Positions 43,462 through 52,151 of a stretch of 64,000 bases of DNA are shown here, piece after piece. The stretch is from contig DHMS01000046.1 of the NCBI GenBank assembly GCA_002405915.1, forward strand, positions 1-64,000. Direction: 5' to 3'. Below the pieces are notes generated by a model. That model worked only from the letters and a program-made list of their open reading frames with translations, did no database searches and was not told the origin of the DNA. The stretch is from Christensenella sp. UBA4636. Its GTDB lineage: Bacteria; Bacillota; Clostridia; Christensenellales; Borkfalkiaceae. Numbering within the stretch: the stretch's first letter is position 1; each line of letters starts with the position of its first letter. A program made the position numbers and the translations under genes.

Positions 43462-45660
43462 TTAACTCAAATTACCGGGGTTTATTTCGACGTAAACGAG
43501 CGCGTTTTTGTCCGAAACGGGCAACGACAGCTCGTAAATTTTGTTTAAAACGTCTTCGCGCTTGTAGTCGATACGCATAAGAACCTGAAATCTGAATTTA
43601 TTTTTGAGTCTTTTTATCGGGCATTTCATCTTGTTAAAGAATAGGAAAGCGTCGCTTTCGCGTTCTCTCAACGCGCTAAGCCCCTCGTAAACCTTTCTCA
43701 AAGCTTCCACGCCCTTTTCTTCGTCGTTCGATTCCACCATAACGCGCACAATCGTGGCGTACGGCGGGTAAGAAGTAGTTTTTCTGAGCGAAATTTCCCT
43801 TTCGAAAAATCCCTCGTAATCGTATTTCGTGGCAAACCGTAACACGGGATTGTCCGGGTTATAAGTCTGCAAAACGACGACTCCTTTGTCGCCGGACCGT
43901 CCGCTTCTGCCCGCTACTTGCGTTATAAGCTGAAATGTGCGTTCGCCGCTTCTGTAGTCGGAAAAGAACAAACTCATATCCGCGTCGAGTATGCCTACGA
44001 GCGTTACGGACGGAAAGTCATGTCCCTTCGCAATCATCTGCGTGCCGACAAGAATATCCGCTTCGTGCTTAGAAAACTGTTCGAGAATTTTGAGATGTCC
44101 TTCCTTATTTTGCGTCGTATCGTTGTCCATTCTCAGTATCCGCGCCGACGGAAAAAGCTTTTTTAGCTCGGATACGACCTTTTGCGTACCCGTGCCGACG
44201 TAATTTATATGTATACTGCCGCAATCGGGGCAAGCCGTAAGCATTTTGTAAGTCGCTCCGCAATAGTGGCACTTCAAAACGTTGCCGACCGAGTGATAAT
44301 TAAGCGCAACGTCGCAATTTTCGCACTTTGCAACGTAACCGCATTCGCGGCAGACGACATGTTGCGAATACCCTCGTCTGTTTAAAAAGATTATCGCCTG
44401 ATTACCCTTTTTCATGCAATCTTCGAGCTGTTCGACGAGCGCGGAAGAAAAAGCCGAATCGTTGCCGCGCCGTACTTCCGTGCGCATGTCTGCGATTATC
44501 ATTTCGGGCAGCGGCTTTTTATTTATTCTTTTAGGAAGCTTAACGAGGTTGAAAACGCCCTCTTTTGCGTTCAGATACGTTTCGACAGACGGGGTCGCGC
44601 TGCCTAAAACAAGTTTGCAGTCGTTGTAGTCCGCACGGAATTTTGCAATATCGAAAGTAAAATATCTGGGGTTCGATTCGCTCGTGTAGCTGCCGTCGTG
44701 TTCTTCGTCTATTATGATTACGCCTAAATTTTCAAGCGGCGCGAATATCGCGCTTCTCGCTCCTACCGCGATTTTCGCTTCGCCCGAGCGGAGCCGCCAC
44801 CATTCGTCGAACTTTTCTCCGGCGGATAATCCGCTATGCAATATCGCCGCATTGTCGCCGAATTCGGCTTTTAACTGTCTGAACATCTGCGGCGTTAACG
44901 AGATTTCGGGTACTAACATTATCGCCGTTTTTCCGTTTTCCACGGCTTCGCGGATAAGCCGTAAATATACAACCGTCTTTCCGCTCCCCGTAACGCCGTG
45001 AATAAGCGTTACGCGCTTGTCCGTTTTGTCAATTGAAGCTATCGCGTTTTTTTGGTCGTCCGTTAATTCTACGTTTTTAGAATAACTTTCAAGCGAAGAA
45101 TAAGGCGTTCTGTTCTCTCGTTTTTCTTCCTTTTTTAGGTATCCTTTTTCGACTAATCTGTTAACGGAATCGTTCGTAAATTTGCTTTTAAGTTCTGCGA
45201 TTTTGCAAGTTTTTACGTCACGCATAAACGTGAGCGCGCCGCGTTCTGCCTTGCTCCTCGGCGGTATTGTCGATAAAGCAAAATCAACGTCTAAATCTTC
45301 GGGAATACCAACGAAAGTAACAAGCTTTTCTCTTACCCTTCCCTTTCGCATTTCTGCGGGAAGGAAGAGTCTTAAAACGCTCGCCTTCGTCAAGTGGTAC
45401 TTTCCGCACATAAACGAAAGCAGTTCTATGCACTCTTTCGTGACGGCGGGAGAGCTGTCAAGCAAACGAATAATCTTTTTTATTTTATTCGATTTATAAT
45501 CGCTTGTTCCCTTTAACGCTATAACCACGCCCTCTATTTTCATGTTCCCGAAAGGCACGATAACTCGACTGCCGACGGGAACGTCCGATTCCCCGCAGTC
45601 GTAATCGAAAACTTTATCAACTTCGCTATGCGCTATATCAACGATAACTTCGGCTATCAT
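43462..45660 (-). CDS. priA: Primosomal helicase PriA
   Basis: Restarts collapsed replication forks by loading DnaB-type helicase. The 732 residues have an N-terminal DNA 3'-end binding domain (IAEVIVDIAHSEVDKVFDY), the helicase core with Walker A HGVTGSGKTVVYLRL near 222, DEEH box IIIDEEHDGSYTSE, and the zinc region near 435-480 with eight cysteines (CRECGYVAKCENC, CHYCGATYK, CPDCGS), then motifs V and VI (TQVAGRSGRSGDKG). The usual upstream neighbour coaBC is missing; rpoZ is directly upstream, 90 bases away. Confidence 0.96.
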   Translation of the reverse strand: MIAEVIVDIAHSEVDKVFDYDCGESDVPVGSRVIVPFGNMKIEGVVIALKGTSDYKSNKIKKIIRLLDSSPAVTKECIELLSFMCGKYHLTKASVLRLFLPAEMRKGRVREKLVTFVGIPEDLDVDFALSTIPPRSKAERGALTFMRDVKTCKIAELKSKFTNDSVNRLVEKGYLKKEEKRENRTPYSSLESYSKNVELTDDQKNAIASIDKTDKRVTLIHGVTGSGKTVVYLRLIREAVENGKTAIMLVPEISLTPQMFRQLKAEFGDNAAILHSGLSAGEKFDEWWRLRSGEAKIAVGARSAIFAPLENLGVIIIDEEHDGSYTSESNPRYFTFDIAKFRADYNDCKLVLGSATPSVETYLNAKEGVFNLVKLPKRINKKPLPEMIIADMRTEVRRGNDSAFSSALVEQLEDCMKKGNQAIIFLNRRGYSQHVVCRECGYVAKCENCDVALNYHSVGNVLKCHYCGATYKMLTACPDCGSIHINYVGTGTQKVVSELKKLFPSARILRMDNDTTQNKEGHLKILEQFSKHEADILVGTQMIAKGHDFPSVTLVGILDADMSLFFSDYRSGERTFQLITQVAGRSGRSGDKGVVVLQTYNPDNPVLRFATKYDYEGFFEREISLRKTTSYPPYATIVRVMVESNDEEKGVEALRKVYEGLSALRERESDAFLFFNKMKCPIKRLKNKFRFQVLMRIDYKREDVLNKIYELSLPVSDKNALVYVEINPGNLS

Positions 45661-45728
45661 ACCCTTTCACCCGAAAAATAAAAATACGTCCAAAATTCCC
45701 TTGAACGTGTTTTTATAGAAAATAATCC

Positions 45729-45754
45729 TTAGGGATTGCATTCCTTATCCCTAA
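45729..45754 (-). other. Hairpin after rpoZ
   Basis: TTAGGGAT and ATCCCTAA pair perfectly around a 10-base loop that starts at the rpoZ stop. The sequence after it (GGATTATTTT) has a weak U run, so it may partly terminate before priA or mark an mRNA end. Confidence 0.45.
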
Positions 45755-45951
45755 TATTTAGTTGCCGTAACTCTGCCTTCGTAGATTTCTTGCGCGGCAA
45801 TGGTTAAGGGCTTTTCATCGGGCGGAAAATCTTTGCTTTGATTCTTTTCCGCGTCGATTATTTGTCTTGCGCGCTTAGCCGCAACTATGCAGAGCGCGTA
45901 TTTTGAGCCCATCTTTTTTGCAAGCTCGTCTATTGACGGTTCGTTTATCAT
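45751..45951 (-). CDS. rpoZ: RNA polymerase omega subunit
   Basis: Small subunit that helps assemble RNA polymerase by folding the beta-prime chain. The 66 residues start INEPSIDELAKKMGSKYALC and include the conserved AAKRARQI helix near 26-33, then KPLTIAAQEIYEGRVTAT. I use the ATG at 45951, seven bases after GGAGGT; an ATG two codons earlier touches that site. In Bacillus gmk lies just upstream and coaBC downstream; both are missing, leaving rpoZ 14 bases after yicC and 90 bases before priA. Confidence 0.93.
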   Translation of the reverse strand: MINEPSIDELAKKMGSKYALCIVAAKRARQIIDAEKNQSKDFPPDEKPLTIAAQEIYEGRVTATKY

Positions 45952-45965
45952 TTTCATACCTCCGA

Positions 45966-46838
45966 TTATTCTACGTTTTGAATTTGTTCTCTAATCTTTT
46001 CTATTTCGCATTTTAATTTCAGTCCGCAATCGGTAACCGAAACGTCGTTCGCCTTAGAACAGATTGTATTTGCTTCGCGGTTAAGTTCTTGCACCAAAAA
46101 GTCAAGCTTCTTACCCGAATTTTCCGTTTGAATTATCTTTCTGAACTGCGAGATATGACTTTTAAGCCTCGTCAGTTCCTCGTCGATATTGCTTTTGTCG
46201 GCAAATATCGCAACTTCTTGTAAGAGCCTCGCCTCGTCCACGGTTGCGCCCGATAAAGCTTCTTCAATGCGCTTTATAAGCTTAACTCTGTAATTTTCTT
46301 TGACAAGCGGAGCGTATTCGTCGCATTTTATAACGAGCCTTTCAATCTCGTCGATGCGCTTGGATAAATCCTCCTTGAGCTTTTCGCCCTCCGTTTCGCG
46401 CATTTTGTTGAGATTGCAGAGCGCATCCGTAAGAGTTTTAATGAGCGGTTCTCTCACGCTGTCGTCGTCCTCGGGAGCGACTTGCGAAGTAACGTCCGGG
46501 CATTTTAACAACGCGGTGATTGAAAAATCATCTTTAACTAAAGGAAAAGTTTCTTTCAGCGTTTGGTAAGCTTTAACGTAACTTTCCGCAAGCGGCAAGT
46601 CGACGGTAACGGGGCGCGCCGACGAATCGGTCTGCTTATACGTTATATTGAGTTCGACTCTCCCGCGCGAAATATTTTCCGAAACGACTTTTCTAATTAA
46701 ATCTTCGTACTTTAAAAAACTCCTCGGATACTTCGGGTTAAGGTCGATAAATCTGTTGTTTACGGTTTTTATTTCGACGGTTAAATCGATTTTTTCGTCC
46801 GTAAAGCGACCTTTTCCGTAACCGGTCATACTCTTCAT
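45966..46838 (-). CDS. yicC: YicC/YloC-family endoribonuclease
   Basis: Conserved protein recently shown to be an endoribonuclease in other bacteria. The 290 residues start KSMTGYGKGRF, the family opening, include VEIKTVNNRFIDLNPKYP near 18-35, SRGRVELNI near 64, and end with the strongly conserved LDFLVQELNREANTICSKAN segment (display-limited) and a helical tail. ATG 46838 is chosen for AAGGAGC eight bases upstream; codons upstream of it are not family-like. First gene of the yicC-thiN run, with its own promoter overlapping the ligA stop. Confidence 0.92.
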   Translation of the reverse strand: MKSMTGYGKGRFTDEKIDLTVEIKTVNNRFIDLNPKYPRSFLKYEDLIRKVVSENISRGRVELNITYKQTDSSARPVTVDLPLAESYVKAYQTLKETFPLVKDDFSITALLKCPDVTSQVAPEDDDSVREPLIKTLTDALCNLNKMRETEGEKLKEDLSKRIDEIERLVIKCDEYAPLVKENYRVKLIKRIEEALSGATVDEARLLQEVAIFADKSNIDEELTRLKSHISQFRKIIQTENSGKKLDFLVQELNREANTICSKANDVSVTDCGLKLKCEIEKIREQIQNVE

Positions 46839-46865
46839 ATGCGTTTGCTCCTTGCTACTCGTTAT

Positions 46866-46894
46866 ATAATAACACAAATTTAAAAATTTATCAA
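46866..46894 (-). promoter_or_regulatory. Promoter of the yicC-rpoZ-priA...thiN operon
   Basis: Minus strand TTGATA, 17-base spacer, TATTAT. The -35 overlaps the ligA stop codon, so the operon can be transcribed independently of ligA. Confidence 0.72.
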
Positions 46895-48837
46895 GTGTTT
46901 ATCAAATTTTTAAACCCGTTTTCGTCGATTATTTTTATATTTAGCTCTCTTGCCTTGTCAAGTTTGCTTCCCGCGTCCTCTCCGGCGACTACAAGCGTAG
47001 TTAATTTCGACACAGAACTCATAACTTGCCCGCCGCGCGCTTCGATAAGCTTAGCCGCTTCCGAACGTTTGAACGACGAAAGCGTACCGGTCAAAACAAC
47101 CTTTTCGCCCGCAAGAGAATCGTCGACTGTAACGAGCTTGTATTCGGGTTTTACGCCCTCGCTTAGCAATTTCTTAATCTCGGCGATATTGTGTTCGTCC
47201 GCAAAATATTTAACGAGATTGTCCGCCAAAACTTCGCCTATCTCGTCGGTGGAAAGAAATTCTTCTTTCGTCGTGACGAAAAGTTTGTCGAGCGATTTAT
47301 AGTTTTTAGCTAAATCCTTCGCCGTCTTTTTGCCTATTCCGTCGATACCCAACGCGAAAATAAAGTTTTCGAGCGGGCAGTTTTTGCTCTTTTCGATATT
47401 GTTTAAAAAGTTATCGGCTTTTTTATCTTTGAAACCTTCAAGCTCCAAAAGTTTTTCGCGCGACAAAGCGTACAAATCGGAAAATTTGCGAACTCCGAAT
47501 TTATCGTATAACGCGCCCGCCGTTTTTTCCGAAAATCCGTCGATATTCATACCTTCTTTCGAAGCAAAGTTGGAAAGCGCGGCGACCACTCTCGGTCTAC
47601 AATCCTCGTTCGGGCAGAAAATATTCGCGCCCACTTCCACGAGCGGCGTGCCGCAATGCGGGCAAACGGTCGGTTTTTCCACGTTTTTACTGTTTTCGAA
47701 AATCTCCGTCGAACCTAAAATTTCGGGTATGACTTCGTTGCTGCGCCTCACCAGCACTCTGCATGGCGTTTTTATGTTTTTGCGCATAATGTCACCGTAA
47801 TTGTTCAATGTAGCTTTGCTCACGGTAACGCCGCAAAGTTCAACGGGTTCGAGAATGCCGAGCGGCGTGAGCTTACCGGTGCGCCCTATCTGCCAAACGA
47901 CTTTTTTTAGTTTTGTCGTGACCTCTTCCGCTCCGAACTTGAAAGCAATTGCCCAGCGCGGAAATTTTTCGGTACTGCCTAATTTCTCGCGCACGGCAAA
48001 ATCGTTGACTTTTATAACGACGCCGTCCGTTAAAACGTCTATCTTTTTGCGTTCGACTTCTATATAGTCGATAGCTTCGTAAACCTCGTTAAAATTCTTG
48101 CAAACGCGCAGAAAATCGTAAACCTTGAAGCCCTCTTTTTTCAAAAATTCAACGGCTTCGACCTGCGTTTTCACGCTTCCGTCCTCGATATAGTTAACAT
48201 CGTAAAAATAAATTTCCGGCTTGCGTTTTTCTGTGATTTTCGGGTCTAAATTCCGTATTGCCCCCGCGACTGCGTTGCGCGCATTTTTAAGCGTTTCTTT
48301 CGCCGTTTCGTTGTATTTTTTTAGGACCGAAAGGCGTATTACCGCTTCGCCTTTAACCTCTAATATGCCTTTATATTCAATCTTTAAAGGGAAAGTTTTT
48401 ATCGTTAAAACCTGCGCCGTAACGTCCTCGCCGACCTCTCCGTTGCCGCGCGTAGCCGCTCCCTTGAATTCGCCGTTCTCGTACGTTAAGCACATCGTAA
48501 GCCCGTCGAATTTATACTCTACGGTATACTCGGGTTCCTCGGGAGAAGCCTTTTTTATGCGCTCGTTAAAAGCTTCGAGTTCTTCTTTCGTCACGGCTTT
48601 GTCAAGACTATACAGCCTGGCGATATGCGTATGTTTTTCAAACGCCGTTATCGGCTCTCCGCCTACCCTTTTTGTGGGAGAATCTTGCAAAACCACGCCC
48701 GTTTCCGCCTCTAATTTTCTAAGCTTGTCGTACAGAGCGTCATACTCTCCGTCCGAAACGGTGGGATTGTCGAGAACGTAATATTCATAAGCGTATTTAT
48801 TGAGCGTATCGACGAGCGAACGCATTTCGTTATTCAT
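46891..48837 (-). CDS. ligA: NAD-dependent DNA ligase
   Basis: Joins Okazaki fragments. The 648 residues contain domain Ia/NAD-binding N-terminus, nucleotidyltransferase with adenylated Lys109 in EYKFDGLTM, OB fold (RTGKLTPLGILEPV), the zinc finger CPHCGTPLVEVG...CPNEDC near 395-415, helix-hairpin-helix repeats and a C-terminal BRCT domain (SLAGEKVVLTGTLSSFKRSEA). Full length for the family. It follows pcrA by 14 bases; pcrA-ligA linkage is standard in Bacillota. GAGGTAAAAG lies before the ATG. Confidence 0.97.
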   Translation of the reverse strand: MNNEMRSLVDTLNKYAYEYYVLDNPTVSDGEYDALYDKLRKLEAETGVVLQDSPTKRVGGEPITAFEKHTHIARLYSLDKAVTKEELEAFNERIKKASPEEPEYTVEYKFDGLTMCLTYENGEFKGAATRGNGEVGEDVTAQVLTIKTFPLKIEYKGILEVKGEAVIRLSVLKKYNETAKETLKNARNAVAGAIRNLDPKITEKRKPEIYFYDVNYIEDGSVKTQVEAVEFLKKEGFKVYDFLRVCKNFNEVYEAIDYIEVERKKIDVLTDGVVIKVNDFAVREKLGSTEKFPRWAIAFKFGAEEVTTKLKKVVWQIGRTGKLTPLGILEPVELCGVTVSKATLNNYGDIMRKNIKTPCRVLVRRSNEVIPEILGSTEIFENSKNVEKPTVCPHCGTPLVEVGANIFCPNEDCRPRVVAALSNFASKEGMNIDGFSEKTAGALYDKFGVRKFSDLYALSREKLLELEGFKDKKADNFLNNIEKSKNCPLENFIFALGIDGIGKKTAKDLAKNYKSLDKLFVTTKEEFLSTDEIGEVLADNLVKYFADEHNIAEIKKLLSEGVKPEYKLVTVDDSLAGEKVVLTGTLSSFKRSEAAKLIEARGGQVMSSVSKLTTLVVAGEDAGSKLDKARELNIKIIDENGFKNLINT

Positions 48838-48851
48838 CTTTTACCTCTTAA

Positions 48852-51116
48852 TCAATCGATAACTTCCATCGGCGCAAGCGCGACAGAGAAGGATTTTACG
48901 CCTAAACCTTTAAACCCTACGTCCGCTATAAGTTTGCCGTTGGATTCCTTTACGTCTATAATCGTGCCTATGCCGAATTTTGCGTGCTTAACATGCTTGC
49001 CCGGCTTAAAGCTTGAAAAGTCTTTCTGTGCGGAAGTCGTGGTCGGCTCCTTTGCATAAACGGGTTTTCTCACAAACGAGCGCGCGTAATTGCTTGTTCC
49101 CGAATCGGTTGACGAGTACGACGAGGACGGATTATCGTCCGCATAATATCCGTCGTCATAGCGCGATTTTTCGCGATAAGGCTGCTTGGGCGCGGGCGGT
49201 TTTATGCCGAGCTTAGGCGCAAGTTCGCTCAAAAATCTCGACTGCGCGGTGAGCTGGCGTTCGCCGTAAAGATAGCGCGATTTAGCCCTTGTCATATACA
49301 GTCTTTTCATGGCGCGCGTTATCGCAACGTACATAAGCCTGCGCTCCTCTTCCATTTCGGCGGGGCTTCCGACCGCACGCGATATCGGAAAAATCGTTTC
49401 GTCAAGCCCGACGATGAACACGTTCGGAAATTCAAGCCCCTTTACCGAGTGAATTGTCGCAAGCGTCACGTAGTCGGAAGAGTCGGCTTCGTCAAGGTCG
49501 CTCGAAAGCGCGATAGAACCTAAGTAATCGTCAAGCGTGGCGTCCTTGTTGAGCTTCAAAAACTCCTGAATAGAGTTGCGGAATTCGTCGACGTTCATTC
49601 GCTTGGAAATGTTTTCTTCCGTTTCCGTTTCGAACTGCGTCATAAAATTAGTTTGCTTTATAACCTCTTCCACGAGCTTATCGGGCGAAGTCGATTCCTT
49701 CATAAGCGCAAGGGAAGAAAGAAGTTTTCTAAACTCCGTTAACCTCGACCGCGCGCCCGCCGCTATCGGCAGAAAGTCAACTTCGCAAAGCGCGTCGAAC
49801 ACCGAAAAACCTTGCGAAGAAGCGTAAGAAGTAAGTTCCGTTATCGTCTTTTCGCCTATTCCGCGCTTAGGCGTGTTTATTATCCTTAAAACGGCTTCGT
49901 CGTCGAGCGGATTGGTCAAAATTCTAAGATACGCCGTCAAGTCCTTGATTTCCTTTCTTTCGAAGAACTTAAAGCCGCCGAAAACTTTGTACGGCACGTT
50001 GTATTTCAAAAATTCTTGTTCGTAAGAGCGAGAAAGCGCGTTTATGCGCATTAAAACGGCAAAATCTTTATATGAAGCTCCGCGCGCAACAAGGTTTTTA
50101 ATCTGTGCGCAAGCGTATTCGGCTTCTTCGGCTTCGCTTTCCGCTTGATAAAATTCAATCTTGGCTCCGTCGTCGTTTTCCGTCCAAAGCACCTTTTGGC
50201 TACGCACGGTATTGTTCGCGATTATCGTATTCGCTAAGTCAAGTATCTTTTTTGTGGAACGGTAATTCTGTTGAAGTTTAAAAACTTTCGCGCCCGCAAA
50301 ATCCTTGTCAAAGCCTAAAATATTCTTTATTTCCGCGCCGCGCCAACCGTATATCGACTGGTCGTCGTCGCCGACGACGAAGATGTTTCCGTGTACGGAA
50401 GAAAGTAGCTTCGCGATACGATACTGAATAAAGTTCGTGTCTTGAAACTCATCGATATGGATATACATGAATTTTTCGGCGTAGTAACTCTTTACGTCCT
50501 CGTCGTCCTCCAAGATATGGAGCGTTTTCACGATTAAGTCGTCAAAGTCCATCGCGTTGGAAGAAAGCAAAAGTTGCTCGTACGCTTCGTAAATTTTAAC
50601 GTACAGCTTAGCGTCCTTCATGCCGATTTCCGCTTCCATTCGCGACGGTCCCACGTCCTTGTTTTTAGCTTCGGAAATATAAGTTTTCGCGTTCTTTAAT
50701 ATGCTGTCGCCCTCGATTTTGAGGTCGGTGATAATGCGTTTTAAAACGCGTTCTTTATCGACTTCGCTGTATATCGTGAAGTTCTTGTTGTACCCGGGGA
50801 TTCTGTCGACGGTCGAACGCAAAATGCGCACGCACATGCTGTGTATCGTGGACACCCACATGTTCTGCGCGGCTTCTTCGCCTATCATTTCGGAAAGACG
50901 TCCTTTCATCTCGTTCGCGGCTTTGTTTGTGAACGTTATTGCGAGAATATTTCTCGGTTTTACGCCGAGGTCCTCCACAAGGTGCGCTATTCTCGACGTT
51001 AAGACCCTCGTTTTACCGCTACCGGCTCCCGCAAGAACGAGTACGGGACCTTCCGTCGCAAGCGCGGCGGCTTTCTGCTCTTCGTTTAGTTTGTTTATGT
51101 AATCCGTTGCGGACAT
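48852..51116 (-). CDS. pcrA: ATP-dependent DNA helicase PcrA/UvrD
   Basis: Superfamily 1 helicase for repair and rolling-circle replication. The 754 residues show Walker A LAGAGSGKTRVLTSRI near 28-43, motif Ia, DEFQDTNFIQY, GDDDQSIYGWRGAE, LQQNYRS, TIHSVKGLEFPNVF near 555 and VAITRAMKRLY. The C-terminal linker is Ser/Tyr-rich and ends with the Tudor-like KHVKHAKFGIGTIID segment that contacts RNA polymerase in other PcrA proteins. It has its own promoter; an inverted repeat overlaps it. Confidence 0.97.
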   Translation of the reverse strand: MSATDYINKLNEEQKAAALATEGPVLVLAGAGSGKTRVLTSRIAHLVEDLGVKPRNILAITFTNKAANEMKGRLSEMIGEEAAQNMWVSTIHSMCVRILRSTVDRIPGYNKNFTIYSEVDKERVLKRIITDLKIEGDSILKNAKTYISEAKNKDVGPSRMEAEIGMKDAKLYVKIYEAYEQLLLSSNAMDFDDLIVKTLHILEDDEDVKSYYAEKFMYIHIDEFQDTNFIQYRIAKLLSSVHGNIFVVGDDDQSIYGWRGAEIKNILGFDKDFAGAKVFKLQQNYRSTKKILDLANTIIANNTVRSQKVLWTENDDGAKIEFYQAESEAEEAEYACAQIKNLVARGASYKDFAVLMRINALSRSYEQEFLKYNVPYKVFGGFKFFERKEIKDLTAYLRILTNPLDDEAVLRIINTPKRGIGEKTITELTSYASSQGFSVFDALCEVDFLPIAAGARSRLTEFRKLLSSLALMKESTSPDKLVEEVIKQTNFMTQFETETEENISKRMNVDEFRNSIQEFLKLNKDATLDDYLGSIALSSDLDEADSSDYVTLATIHSVKGLEFPNVFIVGLDETIFPISRAVGSPAEMEEERRLMYVAITRAMKRLYMTRAKSRYLYGERQLTAQSRFLSELAPKLGIKPPAPKQPYREKSRYDDGYYADDNPSSSYSSTDSGTSNYARSFVRKPVYAKEPTTTSAQKDFSSFKPGKHVKHAKFGIGTIIDVKESNGKLIADVGFKGLGVKSFSVALAPMEVID

Positions 51117-51147
51117 GATTTCCTCTTTTAGTTAATTCTTCCATTAT

Positions 51148-51176
51148 ATTTTAGCATACAAACGGCGTTTTTGCAA
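51148..51176 (-). promoter_or_regulatory. Sigma-A promoter of pcrA-ligA
   Basis: Minus strand TTGCAA, 17-base spacer, TAAAAT, about 32 bases before the pcrA ATG. A TATAAT shifted five bases downstream could serve as an alternative -10. Confidence 0.7.
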
Positions 51177-51199
51177 AACGAATTTGCCCGCAAAAACGC
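51165..51199. repeat. Inverted repeat over the pcrA -35
   Basis: GCGTTTTTGC and GCAAAAACGC, a perfect 10-bp inverted repeat with a 15-base centre. One arm contains the pcrA -35 hexamer. No U run follows on the minus strand, so a terminator for the upstream gene is unlikely; an operator is possible. It does not match known LexA boxes. The rest of 51117-51253 holds nothing else. Confidence 0.45.
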
Positions 51200-51253
51200 T
51201 TAAAAAAATTTTATTTTTCGCCGCCTAATCGCTACCGCGCAAAACTATGCTTT

Positions 51254-51640
51254 TTACGGCGTTTTCCTTTCGCGCTTATATCTCGCGAGCGCGATCCTGT
51301 ACTTTTCCGACAAGTTAAGAATGTACTTTTGTTTGCCGTCGTAAGAAAGCTTTTCGAACTCATCTTTTTCGATAAGTCTGTCGAGCATATCGGTGGTTTC
51401 GCCCGTTTCGTCAAGCAAATTTTTGACTTTACGATAAAAAGCCTCGCTTTCGCTGCTTGCCGCCGCAACCTCTTCCGTACCGGAACGATAGAGAACGAAC
51501 GCTTCCTTATATGAAACGCCGTTCATCTTGCATTCTTCCATTTTCGAAAAAACTTCGTCTTTGTTCTGTTCCCAAAATCCGTGTTTCAAACGGTCCTTTG
51601 CTTCTTTGCCGAGCCGTTTCACGGTTTTCTCCTTTCTCAT
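51254..51640 (-). CDS. Unknown helical cytoplasmic protein, 128 residues
   Basis: No known domain recognised. The protein is strongly charged and predicted mostly helical: KRLGKEAKDRLKHGFWEQNK at the start, an Ala/Ser/Glu linker near 56-66 (EVAAASSESEAFYRK), then LLDETGETTDMLDRLI and LSYDGKQKYILNLSEKYRIALARYKRE at the end. No signal or membrane segment. Two starts are possible: ATG 51640 (AAGGGG 11 bases upstream) and GTG 51622 (AAAGGAG six bases upstream), the latter better spaced. It is alone between rpsU and pcrA, and its 150-base upstream interval is A/T-rich with no clear promoter. Confidence 0.75.
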   Translation of the reverse strand: MRKEKTVKRLGKEAKDRLKHGFWEQNKDEVFSKMEECKMNGVSYKEAFVLYRSGTEEVAAASSESEAFYRKVKNLLDETGETTDMLDRLIEKDEFEKLSYDGKQKYILNLSEKYRIALARYKRERKTP

Positions 51641-51792
51641 TTTCGGTTTTTCCCCTTTTTAATTTAAAAATTTCTCTCTTTTTATTTTTTTCAAGGCTTT
51701 TAATTTTAGCCCTAAGCTTTCGCCTTTTTTCTCTTTTTTCGCGCCGATTTTTTACTTTCGACAAAAATCGACAAAATTCTTATTAGGTAAAG

Positions 51793-51819
51793 AAAAAGCC
51801 CGCTTAAAATTTAAGCGGG
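51793..51819 (-). terminator. Terminator after rpsU
   Basis: Minus strand CCCGCTTAAA and TTTAAGCGGG with almost no loop, then C and T5. It begins eight bases after the rpsU stop. Confidence 0.88.
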
Positions 51820-51827
51820 TGTAAAAA

Positions 51828-52007
51828 TCATATTTTAGAATTTCTTTTTCTGGCTGCTTCAGCCTTCTTTTTGCGCCTTACCGCAGGCTTTTCGTAAAAT
51901 TCTTTACGACGGAGATCGCCGATAATGCCGTCACGAGAGCATTTTCTCTTAAAACGACGAAGAGCGTTATCCAAAGATTCGTTCTCACCGACTCTGATTG
52001 TAGACAT
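51828..52007 (-). CDS. rpsU: 30S ribosomal protein S21
   Basis: Small basic ribosomal protein near the 16S anti-Shine-Dalgarno end. The 59 residues read [20 protein letters not shown] at the start and continue with [25 protein letters not shown] 52007 is chosen because GGAGG lies seven bases upstream; a GTG two codons earlier is too close. It is a single-gene unit with a near-perfect promoter and its own terminator. In many Clostridia rpsU is downstream of a HIT gene and mtaB, as here, but there it is often followed by yqeY; no yqeY gene is seen here. Confidence 0.96.
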   Translation of the reverse strand: MSTIRVGENESLDNALRRFKRKCSRDGIIGDLRRKEFYEKPAVRRKKKAEAARKRNSKI

Positions 52008-52052
52008 ATTCACCCCTCCTTTGCCGAGCGCGTTTATTTAGTGTACTTCAAG

Positions 52053-52081
52053 ATTATACTAAATTATTTTTTGATTGTCAA
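52053..52081 (-). promoter_or_regulatory. Sigma-A promoter of rpsU
   Basis: Minus strand TTGACA, 17-base spacer, TATAAT: perfect consensus in both hexamers, as expected for an abundant ribosomal protein. Confidence 0.95.
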
Positions 52082-52151
52082 GCGCAAAATATATTTTTTC
52101 GTCCGTTTTTCACAAATTTTGATAAACCTTTGCTTTTAACGCGGCAAAAAC

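Noticed and set aside
51507..51764. Lys/Arg/Glu-rich frame of 85 codons overlapping the 128-residue gene on the same strand
   Set aside because: Composition reflects A-rich DNA upstream of the real gene; it runs out of frame through that gene's start and has no conserved look.
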